Source: Bifidobacterium sp. 7101 (GTDB lineage Bacteria > Actinomycetota > Actinomycetes > Actinomycetales > Bifidobacteriaceae). From it: 64,000 nucleotides of DNA. Each line of letters starts with the position of its first letter. Positions within the stretch are counted from its first letter, which is position 1. The notes under the pieces are model-generated. The model did not search any database, was not told where the DNA came from, and saw only the letters and a list, made by a program, of their open reading frames with translations. The translations under genes were made by a program, and so were the position numbers. This document shows, piece after piece, positions 42,743 through 51,580 of this stretch. The stretch is from positions 372,001 through 436,000 of the forward strand of contig NZ_AWUN01000002.1 of assembly GCF_000499285.1 (NCBI RefSeq), in the 5' to 3' direction.

Positions 42743-44011
42743 CTACTTGACTCCCCTGATAAGAGGCATTATGACTACGCTGCAGAGACTGAGCACTGCA
42801 CCAATGAACCAAAGCAGCGGGTAATTGTTCCCACCGGCGCTGTTGATGACGATAGGGGCGACTGCTGGCACCAGAACATTGGCCCCGTTCAAAGCCAGCC
42901 CGAAGACGCCCATATCCTTGCCGGCATCCTTGCTCTCAGGCAGGACGGCAGCGCAAAGGGCCAGATCCACAGTCAGATACATGGCCTGCCCTACGCTGAA
43001 GAACTCCCAAGCAATCAGGAACTGGGTGAAGTTATGGGATGTCCCGCCCAAGCAGAGGGCACCAGCCATTATGATGGCAGCCAGAATGACAAAGGGCTTC
43101 TTCCGACCAAGGCGATCGGTCAGAAATCCGGAACATGAGAAGAAAATAACCGATATCGGGGCCGAGCACAGCGTAAGCAGGCCGGCCTTGCTCCCCACTT
43201 GGTTGAGGGGGATATGCAGACCGGAGATCAGGTAGTAGACGAAGTAGGTCTGCATTGAAGCCATGGCCAGACCGACAAGGAAACGCGCCAACCAGGTCCA
43301 TCCGAAGTTGGGATGCTTGCGGGGGTTGACGAAGAAACCACCAAAGAGTTTTTTCAGGCTGAGCGAGGGTACCTGGCTGCGGTCCTTGACCGGGTCACGA
43401 TATAGGAGGAGCAGGGGGATTGAGGTGAGCAGGCCCAGCAATATGGGCACTGTCATAAGCAGAAGACCATTGCCCACCAAGGCACCCGTGAGGTAGGTGC
43501 CTGCCGAAAAGGAAAGGGCCCCAAAGAGTCCCATCAGCCCCATGACTGTTCCTCGCCTATTCTCAGGCACTCCCTCCACGGCAATGACCGAGTAAGCATT
43601 GAACCCGGCCTGCATGAAAACAACAGCAATCACGTAGGCAACCCCCATGATCCAGACATTGGTGGACAGGCCTACGACTGCAGCTGCCGCGAGGCAGACC
43701 AGGAGGCAACCTACAATCCAAGGACGGCGGCGACCGAATCTGCTTGTCGTCCTGTCTGAGAGACCTCCGACCAAGGGAATAAAGAAGAGCATGAGCAGGG
43801 AACCTACCGAAGTGATACGGCTGTAGACCGTATCTTTCTGGTCCGGCATGACTGAAGCTACTCGTAGAGAGAGCGCCGTGCCCAGACTCATGCACATGAT
43901 GTAGAGACCAACTGCGGCAATCAGGACCAGAGCAATAGTCTTACGCGGGTTGGGATACTCAGAAGGCAGATACCCCGGATCATGATCCGGCCGACTGGCT
44001 GATTCACTCAT
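42743..44011 (-). CDS. MFS/GPH-type sugar transporter
   Basis: This 422-residue permease has about 12 membrane segments. The cytoplasmic loop GGLSDRTTSRFGRRRPWI is typical of glycoside-pentoside-hexuronide and plant-type sucrose carriers, and FSCSGFLTDRLGRKKPFVIL is the second-half repeat. AAAGGAGG is well placed before the ATG. It is the first gene of an operon with GH78 and GH1, so it probably imports rhamnosyl-glucosides or their relatives by proton or sodium symport. A divergent IclR-type regulator lies 274 bases away. Confidence 0.85.
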   Translation of the reverse strand: MSESASRPDHDPGYLPSEYPNPRKTIALVLIAAVGLYIMCMSLGTALSLRVASVMPDQKDTVYSRITSVGSLLMLFFIPLVGGLSDRTTSRFGRRRPWIVGCLLVCLAAAAVVGLSTNVWIMGVAYVIAVVFMQAGFNAYSVIAVEGVPENRRGTVMGLMGLFGALSFSAGTYLTGALVGNGLLLMTVPILLGLLTSIPLLLLYRDPVKDRSQVPSLSLKKLFGGFFVNPRKHPNFGWTWLARFLVGLAMASMQTYFVYYLISGLHIPLNQVGSKAGLLTLCSAPISVIFFSCSGFLTDRLGRKKPFVILAAIIMAGALCLGGTSHNFTQFLIAWEFFSVGQAMYLTVDLALCAAVLPESKDAGKDMGVFGLALNGANVLVPAVAPIVINSAGGNNYPLLWFIGAVLSLCSVVIMPLIRGVK

Positions 44012-44285
44012 GTCAAGTCCTCCTTTGGACCGTACAATTCATTTACTTCTTCCCCGGGTGCATGCCCTCCGGAATATGCATCCAGATCCAGTCACCGCTG
44101 CTACTCCGCATCGTTGCTTCCTGGCCGCCAGCTCCCTAGATCAGATCCAACCCGGGTACACATCCGTTTTTATTCGTCCTGTCAAGGGAGCATGAAGTCG
44201 ATTCCCACCCAGTGGAAAAGGCATAGTTTGACCCAATTGGCCTACTTATGGTTGCCTGTAAAGAATATGGGAGCAGATTAGAGCT
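44012..44285. promoter_or_regulatory. Divergent promoter region of the rhamnoside locus
   Basis: This 274-base gap separates the MFS and iclR starts and must hold both promoters. No clear IclR palindrome was found. A GGTGCATGCC near-palindrome sits at about 44056-44065. Confidence 0.4.
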
Positions 44286-45092
44286 ATGGCAGCAACTCAC
44301 GATTCCAGCAGAGCTACACGCAGTGGCGTGCTTGACCGTGCCTTCGCCATATTGAGTTGTTTCACCTCCGACCAGCCCTCGCTGACGCTGACCCAGATCA
44401 TGCATCGGACTGGACTGCCTGCCAGCACTACCAGCAGATTATTAAAGGAGCTCACCTCTCATCAGGCTCTGAGCAGGGACCGGTCAGGCTCCTATTCCAT
44501 CGGCCCCTTGCTAATGGAGATCGCCCAATACGCCCAGCCTATGCTCTACATACGCGAGGCAGCCTCTCCGGTTCTAGACAAGCTGTCAAGAATGACCGAG
44601 GAGCACATCCAGCTGGGGGCCCTGGACGGCCAGGAGATGGTGGTCCTGGACAGGCGAGAGGGAAGACATCGGATTCCGGTCTACTATCATATCGGTGACC
44701 GCCTGCCCGTGGTCCCCACCGCCGTGGGCAGGGTCCTCCTGGCCTATGCCGATCCTGGTACAATCGACGAGATCCTGGATGAGGAACAATTCACTTGGCC
44801 CACATGGCAGACACCACGGCCTTCATCCAAAACGGTCCGCCGCGACCTGGAGAAAATACGTCAGCATCAAGTGGCTCTTCTGAGAACGCCCAAGGCGTCG
44901 GTCCACTCAGTGGCCGCCCCCATCTTCGGCCATACCGGAGCTGTCATAGCGGCCATAAGCATCGTAGTGGGCTCCGACGAGCAACGTCTGGAGCAGTATG
45001 TACCTCTTATCAAGGCCGGGGCCAGGGCCATCACCAATCGGATCAGCGGGCCAAAGCCCTCGCGCATCCTCCCACCCTGGGATGGAGAATGA
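44286..45092 (+). CDS. IclR-family transcriptional regulator
   Basis: This 268-residue regulator probably controls the divergent MFS-GH78-GH1 operon. The N-terminal winged helix (about 13-75) includes VLDRAFAILSCF and PASTTSRLLKELTS as recognition helix. The C-terminal ligand-binding domain has the usual markers: LGALDGQEMVVLDR, LPVVPTAVGRVLLAYA, and HSVAAPIFGHTGAVIAAISI. GGGAG lies about 11 bases before the start. The effector may be rhamnose or a flavonoid glycoside product, but this is only inferred from context. Confidence 0.9.
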   Translation: MAATHDSSRATRSGVLDRAFAILSCFTSDQPSLTLTQIMHRTGLPASTTSRLLKELTSHQALSRDRSGSYSIGPLLMEIAQYAQPMLYIREAASPVLDKLSRMTEEHIQLGALDGQEMVVLDRREGRHRIPVYYHIGDRLPVVPTAVGRVLLAYADPGTIDEILDEEQFTWPTWQTPRPSSKTVRRDLEKIRQHQVALLRTPKASVHSVAAPIFGHTGAVIAAISIVVGSDEQRLEQYVPLIKAGARAITNRISGPKPSRILPPWDGE

Positions 45093-45208
45093 CCGATCCA
45101 GGCAACCGCCAGATATCATCACTCCGACCCAAGGTATAAAAGTCGATAAGTCAGCATCTCATCGTTTCTCCTTATCGTTCGGTGCTATACCTCACAACCG
45201 TTCTCGGA

Positions 45209-45226
45209 TTCACCGCAAAGGGTGAA
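45209..45226. terminator. Weak hairpin after iclR
   Basis: Arms TTCACC and GGTGAA enclose a six-base loop 117 bases after the IclR stop. A run of A follows, so a T tract exists only on the other strand. Confidence in a terminator role is low. Confidence 0.25.
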
Positions 45227-45355
45227 CTGAGAGAAAAATGGCCTTGTGGTAAAGTGTACATTTATGACGTTTTTGTAAAGTGCGCGAGAGGAGACCGCTG
45301 CGGCAGAAGATAGACCTCGGAGTAGTACAACGGCCCCATGGCCGGAGAAGGAATA

Positions 45356-46996
45356 ATGGTAGAAGACGAAACAAATTCGACCAAGCATGACGGTCTCAGC
45401 GAGAAACAAACCCAGAAACAACTGAAGAAGCAGCAGGCCGCCGCAAAACGCAAGGCCCGCAAGCAGAATCCCAGACCGCATAGGGGCTGGAGCGAGCGCC
45501 TGCATCTGACCGACATCAACGTGGTGGACAGGTCCACCCTCAAGCGGGCCATCGCCGGCACCGTGGTCGGCAATTTCATGGAATGGTACGACGTGGGGGT
45601 CTACGGCTACCTGGCGGTGACCATCGGCCGCGTCTTCCTGTCCGACGCTTCCGATGCCGTGCAACGACTCTTCTCCTTGGGTGTCTTCGCTGTCACCTTC
45701 GTCGCCCGGCCACTGGGCGGAGTGGTCCTGGGCCAGCTGGGCGACAAGATCGGCCGCCAGCGCATTCTGGCCTTCACCCTGCTGAGCATGTCTGCAGCCA
45801 CCCTGCTGATCGGCCTTCTGCCCAGCTATGCGGCCGTCGGTCCCCTGGCACCCATTCTGCTCATCCTGCTCAAGCTGATCCAAGGCTTCTCCACAGGCGG
45901 CGAGTACGCAGGTGCCTCGACCATGGTCACCGAATACTCACCAGACCGGCATCGCGGCTTCTTCGCCTCCCTGCTGGATGTGGGATCCTACCTGGGCTAC
46001 GCCTTCGGAGCAGCCTTGGTCTCCCTGCTTGAGTTCTCCATCTCCCCGGAGGCCATGCTGGCCTGGGGCTGGCGCATCCCCTTCATCATCGCCCTGCCGC
46101 TGGCAGCCATCGCGGTCTACTTCCGGGCCAAGGTCCAGGACACCCCCGCCTTCCGTCAGGCCCAGGACGCCAGTGATGAGAAGACCAAGAGCCAGCACAA
46201 GAGCCTGCTGGACCTGATCCGCGGCTACTGGCGGGAACTGCTCATGGCCTTCATTCTGGTGGCTGCAGCCAACACCCTGAGCTACACACTGACCGCCTAC
46301 ATGCCCACATACCTGTCGGGCACCCTGCACTACAACACGGCCCAGGCCAACCTGCTCTCCCTGCCGGTCCTGCTTATGGTGGCCTGCTGTATCCCCATCA
46401 CCGGAGCCCTTTCCGACCGCTTCGGCCGCAAGAAGGTCTTGTTCATGGGAGCGCTCACCGGGCTGTGCCTGTCCCTGCCGGCCTTCCGACTGCTGGAGCG
46501 CGAAACCACGGGCGCAGTCTTCGGCGGACTGGTTCTGCTGGCCATCCCGGTCATCTTCTTCGTGGCCAACCTGGCATCCACCCTGCCGGCCCTCTTCCCC
46601 ACTGCCTCCCGTTACGGCGGTATGGGACTGTCGTACAACCTGGCCGTAGCAGTCTTCGGCGGGACCGCGCCCGTCATTATGGAAGGATTGGTAACGGCGA
46701 CCGGTAAATCCCTGGCACCCGCCTACTGGATCATGTTCACCTCGACCTGCGGTCTTATTACCGTGCTCTTCCTTGCGGAGACCGCCCGGCGCCCCATGCC
46801 CGGCACCCTGCCCACCGTGCTCAACCGGCAGGAGGCACGCGACCTGGTGGCCACCCAGGACCGCAACCCCGACCTGGACGTGAAGACCATCATCAAGGAT
46901 GCCGAAGAGAGCGGTGTGCGCAAGACACCGAAAAAGCTGGCTACCGAAATTATGAAAAAACTGGGCGGCAACAAATCGACTAAAGGAACCAGATAG
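45356..46996 (+). CDS. MFS transporter, metabolite:H+ symporter (ProP-like)
   Basis: This 546-residue permease belongs to the MHS branch (ProP, KgtP, ShiA). The signature VVGNFMEWYDVGVYGYLA after a long basic cytoplasmic N-terminus (about 65 residues, rich in Lys and Gln) is characteristic. It is followed by GQLGDKIGRQRILAFTLL and GFSTGGEYAGASTMVTEYSP. The second half carries GALSDRFGRKKVLFMG. Proline/betaine and small carboxylates are family substrates. The start at 45356 has GAAGGA in front; an ATG 18 bases upstream has no good site. The gene is alone and ends at a strong bidirectional terminator. Confidence 0.88.
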   Translation: MVEDETNSTKHDGLSEKQTQKQLKKQQAAAKRKARKQNPRPHRGWSERLHLTDINVVDRSTLKRAIAGTVVGNFMEWYDVGVYGYLAVTIGRVFLSDASDAVQRLFSLGVFAVTFVARPLGGVVLGQLGDKIGRQRILAFTLLSMSAATLLIGLLPSYAAVGPLAPILLILLKLIQGFSTGGEYAGASTMVTEYSPDRHRGFFASLLDVGSYLGYAFGAALVSLLEFSISPEAMLAWGWRIPFIIALPLAAIAVYFRAKVQDTPAFRQAQDASDEKTKSQHKSLLDLIRGYWRELLMAFILVAAANTLSYTLTAYMPTYLSGTLHYNTAQANLLSLPVLLMVACCIPITGALSDRFGRKKVLFMGALTGLCLSLPAFRLLERETTGAVFGGLVLLAIPVIFFVANLASTLPALFPTASRYGGMGLSYNLAVAVFGGTAPVIMEGLVTATGKSLAPAYWIMFTSTCGLITVLFLAETARRPMPGTLPTVLNRQEARDLVATQDRNPDLDVKTIIKDAEESGVRKTPKKLATEIMKKLGGNKSTKGTR

Positions 46997-47030
46997 AAGG
47001 ACGCGAAAGCCTCTCTATCCAGATACAAAA

Positions 47031-47072
47031 TAGATTGTCGGCTCCGGAGACAACCCTGGAGCCGACAATCTA
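47031..47072. terminator. Bidirectional terminator between MFS and GH31 genes
   Basis: A perfect 15-bp stem (TAGATTGTCGGCTCC/GGAGCCGACAATCTA) with a 12-base loop lies between convergent genes. T- and A-rich flanks on each side support function in both directions. Confidence 0.8.
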
Positions 47073-47087
47073 TTAGCCTCAATAAGC

Positions 47088-49703
47088 TCAAGAACGCAAC
47101 AGTATCTCAGTCAAAGCTGATTGAACCGACCGTGGCACTGCTGATGAAGGCGTCCCCTGTTCGCCGCCCTGGAATCCAGCTTGCAAGGTATCCAAACCCG
47201 CAAGCGCATCCACTCCTTGCCTGGACACCATATCCGCCAGCCGATCTTTAACTTCAAAAGAGATTTGAGCTCTCTTTAAGACTTCGCCTGAGTCATTCAT
47301 CACCGGGTTGCCGGCCAGTTCAGCCCGGTCAGGTAGTATTTCAACCTTGGAGCCCACTGGTACCTTACCCAGGTCAAGCCAGATGGTCAGTGTGGATTCG
47401 TCATAATTTGTTGCGACTTTCCTTTCGCTCCCATCAATCCGCACCTTGCAATCCGTAGGTGCCCAACCGCGCAAAGCTACTTTCCAATGCCTTTGGGATG
47501 GTAGGGCTTCAACGCATCCATTAACAGCATCTATTGTGACTACGCCACCGGAAGACCAATCAAGGCGGATGCCAGTCCTTACAGCGCCTGCCTCCCGCTC
47601 AGCTTCGTCAAGATTAGGAGAAACAGGAAAGCGTCCAGCATCCTCGATCAAGGTGAAGCAACCATCTGCACCAGGGAAAACCATCAGGATCATCTGTTCG
47701 GGGTTGCCAGAAAGAGGATGACAATCTGCTGATAGTCCATTCCTGGTTTCCGCCATAAGATTGCAACACTCGACAGGATAGCCGTCAGTAGAGGAAGCGC
47801 TCTCTCCGACCGGGGCTTCATAAGCAGGCCCCAGAGGAATAATTCCTCCGGCTTTTGCCAAGACTGGTAACCTGTCGATTGTCCGCCACAGGCTCAACCT
47901 GCGACCTTGCGGATCTCCGGCTTGGTAATGACGGCCGTCCATGCAATCAAACCAGTCCCCAGAAGGCAGCCAGGTTAGGCTCTCCCCCATCCTGGTAATG
48001 GCGTCGGCAGGCTGCAAGATCGGAGCAACCAAGATCTGGCTGCCAAACCAATATTCGCCAGGGAACGCATAAGCATCCTCACATTCTGGATCTTCCCAGT
48101 AAAGAGGCTGGACCAAGGGGAGCCCTTCATATGCTGCCCGCCAGTTCATTGTATAGAGATAGGGTATTAGCGCCTGTCGTAAGCGCAAGGCATTCTCCAT
48201 AGCGCCTCGGTAGGGCTGAGGATATTCCCAGGGCTCCTTCCCCTCGAAAGGCGAAGCTGATGAGTGCAGACGGTTGATGGGGCTAAAGGTACCCAACTGA
48301 TACCATCTGGCCTCCAACTCGTCATCACGATACCCTTTCATGTGACCGCCAATATCATGACTCCACCAGCCAAAACCGATGTTGCTGGCAGTCGCAGTGA
48401 AGTAAGGCTGGAACTTCATCGAATTCCAAGTGACAATGGTGTCACCAGAAAATCCTATCGGGTACCGATGTGACCCGGGGCCGGCATACCTGGAAAGAAT
48501 CAGAGGCCAATGACCGGAACGTGCACTGTCCAAGTAGTGGAAGTGATTAAGCATCCACAAGGGGTCCAGCCCCGGCACCCGAGTCACACCCCCCTGCTGC
48601 CAGTCCAGCCACCAAAAATCAACTCCCTGGGACTCCAGCTGATGATGCATTTTCAGGTAAGCCCTGAGGAAGCGGATATTCGTGAGATCAAACATAATTG
48701 GATCTCCCTTGTCTGCATCCACCCCCAATGTCCGTGCCATATCAGCATATGGCTTCTCAAATGCTCTAATCCCATCTCTGGGATGAACATTGAGAGAAAC
48801 ACGCAAATCCCGCTTATGAAGAGAACGGAGGAAACCCTCAGGGTCCGGAATCAGCTGTCGGTTCCAGGTATACCCAGTCCATCCGGATCCGTACTTGGGA
48901 TCAACCGAATCCGTCAAATGCCAATCCATGTCCATAACTGCGACGGTGAATGGTAACCGAGATGCTCGAAAACGATCCATAAGACCTAGATACTCCGCTG
49001 AAGTATAGGGGTGGAAACGGCTCCACCAGTTTCCAAGAGCCCACCGGGGAAGAAGCGGGACAGGTCCGGTTAACCGGTAAAAATCCGCCAGAGCCTCTCG
49101 ATAACGATGCCCATAGGCAAACAGATAGATATCTATCTCCTTGTTTCCCCTGGGGATGATCCAATGACCATACGGGTCTTTTTCCTCCCCAACCTGGTCA
49201 GTGCGAACAATGAGGTTCGAAGATGAATCATCCAGAATGGCCCACCCATCACGGGAAATGACACCATCTCCTAACGCGATTGATCCATCAGCCTCGTCAA
49301 GAGTTCTCGCTGTCCCATGCAGATTATGCAGAGAATCATCACCGAAATGCCAGGTATTGAACTGATTGGAAACCCCTTTCACCATGGCACTGAGCCCCTC
49401 CTTGGCAAAGGGGTTGTAATCGTATTCCAGCCTTAGTGCTGGCGTATCAATGACAAGCTGTTCATCTCCTTTTATTACACGTGCATGAATTTGGTCCGGA
49501 TCGGTGAAGTCTCTGTTGATTACGGCTTGAGTGGCCTGGTCTTCAAAGACCCCGTTCGCAGACCACTCCAGCCTGATCAGGGAATCGCTCAGGATCCCTA
49601 TCCTCCAACGATCCCCACAGATGGTCCACCTTGCATTCATGGTTGGCCTAAGCCTGTTATTAAAGGCAGAGAAGCCTCGATATGAGTCATCTTTCCCCCG
49701 CAT
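47088..49703 (-). CDS. GH31 alpha-glucosidase, large form
   Basis: This 871-residue GH31 enzyme should hydrolyse alpha-glucosides or alpha-xylosides inside the cell. The catalytic barrel contains WALGNWWSRFHPYTSAEY (221-238), nucleophile D367 in FWWLDWQQGG and acid/base D421 in IGFSGDTIVTW, with GWWSHDIGGH downstream. C-terminal beta domains follow (about 620-870). It is distinct from the 689-residue GH31 at 33576-35645: the nucleophile context is LDWQQGG rather than LDEAEPE. The start has AAAGGAATT upstream. It lies 106 bases after the ABC permease gene and is probably the last member of that operon, acting on the imported oligosaccharide. Confidence 0.9.
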   Translation of the reverse strand: MRGKDDSYRGFSAFNNRLRPTMNARWTICGDRWRIGILSDSLIRLEWSANGVFEDQATQAVINRDFTDPDQIHARVIKGDEQLVIDTPALRLEYDYNPFAKEGLSAMVKGVSNQFNTWHFGDDSLHNLHGTARTLDEADGSIALGDGVISRDGWAILDDSSSNLIVRTDQVGEEKDPYGHWIIPRGNKEIDIYLFAYGHRYREALADFYRLTGPVPLLPRWALGNWWSRFHPYTSAEYLGLMDRFRASRLPFTVAVMDMDWHLTDSVDPKYGSGWTGYTWNRQLIPDPEGFLRSLHKRDLRVSLNVHPRDGIRAFEKPYADMARTLGVDADKGDPIMFDLTNIRFLRAYLKMHHQLESQGVDFWWLDWQQGGVTRVPGLDPLWMLNHFHYLDSARSGHWPLILSRYAGPGSHRYPIGFSGDTIVTWNSMKFQPYFTATASNIGFGWWSHDIGGHMKGYRDDELEARWYQLGTFSPINRLHSSASPFEGKEPWEYPQPYRGAMENALRLRQALIPYLYTMNWRAAYEGLPLVQPLYWEDPECEDAYAFPGEYWFGSQILVAPILQPADAITRMGESLTWLPSGDWFDCMDGRHYQAGDPQGRRLSLWRTIDRLPVLAKAGGIIPLGPAYEAPVGESASSTDGYPVECCNLMAETRNGLSADCHPLSGNPEQMILMVFPGADGCFTLIEDAGRFPVSPNLDEAEREAGAVRTGIRLDWSSGGVVTIDAVNGCVEALPSQRHWKVALRGWAPTDCKVRIDGSERKVATNYDESTLTIWLDLGKVPVGSKVEILPDRAELAGNPVMNDSGEVLKRAQISFEVKDRLADMVSRQGVDALAGLDTLQAGFQGGEQGTPSSAVPRSVQSALTEILLRS

Positions 49704-49809
49704 AGAATAATTCCTTTCTCTGTTTTGTCATATCCAGACCCGCATCAAGAAAGCCTCCATGGAAAGAACCAGAAAACTGTCCCATTTCGGAGATCATCTT
49801 GACCATTGC

Positions 49810-50631
49810 TTACTTGCCGCTCCCGCTGGCTACACCAGCTATGAATTGCTTCTGGAAAACCACATACACCACCAGCACCGGGATAATAGCGATAGAGGTT
49901 GCAGCGAACAAGCCACCGTAATCGGTCCCGTATCGCCCACTGAACATCTTCAAACCCACGGAGAGCAGCTGTTTCTTCTCATCGGTAATCATCAGGAATG
50001 GCCAGAGGTAATCCTCCCAATTCCACAGGAAGGTAAATATCGCCAAGGCGGATATGGAGTTCCTGCTCATGGGCAGAATAATGCGGTGGAAGATTACTGC
50101 ATCCCCGGCACCATCCAATTTGGCCGCTTCCACGATCTCATCCGGTATTCCTCCAATCGACTGGCGGAAAAGAAAGACGCCGAAAGCGTTGACGAGGCCT
50201 GGTGCCAGCAGAGCCTTGTAGGTATCCAGCCAACCAAACTTGGTCATCATCTCGTATTGAGGAATGATGGTGACTGCCCACGGTACCATCATGGTGCTAA
50301 GCACAATACCGAATATCAAATTGCGCCCTCTGAACCTCATCTTCGAAAACACATATCCCAAGGCTGCGCTTGTGTATATGATCACGACGGTTTTGAACGA
50401 TGATACGAACAAAGAATTCAGAAAGAGACGGAGAAAATCGAACTTCTCCTGTATGCCCCGGTAATTGCTCAGAGTTGTAGGTTTGGGGAAGATACCGCCT
50501 GACACTTTCACGATCTCGCTGTTAGGCGCAAATGACGAAATGAACATCCAGACAAAGGGAATGATTGTGATCATAGCAAGGATGAAAAGCATCCCAGTCA
50601 GGATCCAGGACCACATTTTCCTTGCTCTCAT
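49810..50631 (-). CDS. Sugar ABC transporter permease, MalG type
   Basis: This 273-residue CUT1 permease has about six hydrophobic segments and the EAA loop EIVEAAKLDGAGDAVIFHRI (161-180 region). It begins with a basic cytoplasmic MRARKMW. The start overlaps the end of the MalF-type gene by ATGA, and a good ribosome site lies upstream. It pairs with that subunit and the lipoprotein at 51581-52984. As in the first sugar island, no ATPase gene is included. Confidence 0.9.
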   Translation of the reverse strand: MRARKMWSWILTGMLFILAMITIIPFVWMFISSFAPNSEIVKVSGGIFPKPTTLSNYRGIQEKFDFLRLFLNSLFVSSFKTVVIIYTSAALGYVFSKMRFRGRNLIFGIVLSTMMVPWAVTIIPQYEMMTKFGWLDTYKALLAPGLVNAFGVFLFRQSIGGIPDEIVEAAKLDGAGDAVIFHRIILPMSRNSISALAIFTFLWNWEDYLWPFLMITDEKKQLLSVGLKMFSGRYGTDYGGLFAATSIAIIPVLVVYVVFQKQFIAGVASGSGK

Positions 50632-51551
50632 GATTCCTCCATATTCATATCACCCGAGGCCTTGAACATCAGAATCGTGAGTATTCCTGTCATGAGGAAG
50701 AGAAGAACACTCATAGCCGAAGCCGTGCCGAACTTGTATTTCTGGAAGGCCTCATCAAAGATGAGATAGCTGATTGTGTATGTCTGCGTTCCAGGTCCAC
50801 CGCCAGTCATGATCATGATCTGCACATAAGCCTGAAGATAACTGATCAGGGAAGTGATGACGATAAAGAGAGTCATCGGCTTAAGCAGCGGAAGCGTGAT
50901 CTTCCAGAAAGTCTGCCAGGCATTGGCTCCGTCGATAGCAGCGGCTTCGTAAACACTTCTCGGCAAACTCATCAGTGCTCCCAGATAGAGCACGACTGCG
51001 TACCCGAAATCCTTCCATATTGTCATGATGATCACAGCCGGCAAGGCCCAGTTAGGATCCTTGAGCCAGTTGATATCCAGCCCAAGAACCCGGTCGATCA
51101 TGCCGAACTGCGGGTCAAACATCCAAACCCATACAAAGGCCACCGCCACCATGGGAGTGATGGTCGGCATATAGAAGAGACCCCGTAGCGTATCCTTGGC
51201 CTTGACCAACTTCGAACTGAGCAAGAGCGCCAAGCCCAAACCGAGAACGATACGAAACACGACCGATACCAGGCAAAAGACGGCCGTGTTCCCTATGGAC
51301 TTCCAAAACAGACCGTCGGAAAGCACCAGACGGAAATTATCAAAACCGACCCATTTATAGGTCCCTATCAGTGGATTCCACTCATGCATGCTACCCGCGA
51401 ATGCCTTGAATATCGGGTAGATCATGAATACGCTGAAATATACGACCAGGGCTGCAAGAGATACGTTCCTCATCGTGAACACACGACCGAGGCCCTTACC
51501 AGTCTGGATGGTCTTGCTGCCTGTGTGGCCTGTTTTCGTCACTGCCTTCAT
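50628..51551 (-). CDS. Sugar ABC transporter permease, MalF type
   Basis: This 307-residue CUT1 permease subunit has an EAA loop reading YEAAAIDGANAWQTFWKITL and about six membrane helices. The N-terminal cytoplasmic extension is short (TKTGHTGSKTIQTGKG). The gene follows the binding-protein stop by 29 bases and overlaps the MalG-type gene by four. Its relation to the permease at 3854-4822 is moderate, so the two systems are likely to take different oligosaccharides. Confidence 0.9.
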   Translation of the reverse strand: MKAVTKTGHTGSKTIQTGKGLGRVFTMRNVSLAALVVYFSVFMIYPIFKAFAGSMHEWNPLIGTYKWVGFDNFRLVLSDGLFWKSIGNTAVFCLVSVVFRIVLGLGLALLLSSKLVKAKDTLRGLFYMPTITPMVAVAFVWVWMFDPQFGMIDRVLGLDINWLKDPNWALPAVIIMTIWKDFGYAVVLYLGALMSLPRSVYEAAAIDGANAWQTFWKITLPLLKPMTLFIVITSLISYLQAYVQIMIMTGGGPGTQTYTISYLIFDEAFQKYKFGTASAMSVLLFLMTGILTILMFKASGDMNMEES

Positions 51552-51580
51552 AGCTGTGCCTTCCGACGTCCATCCATGGT

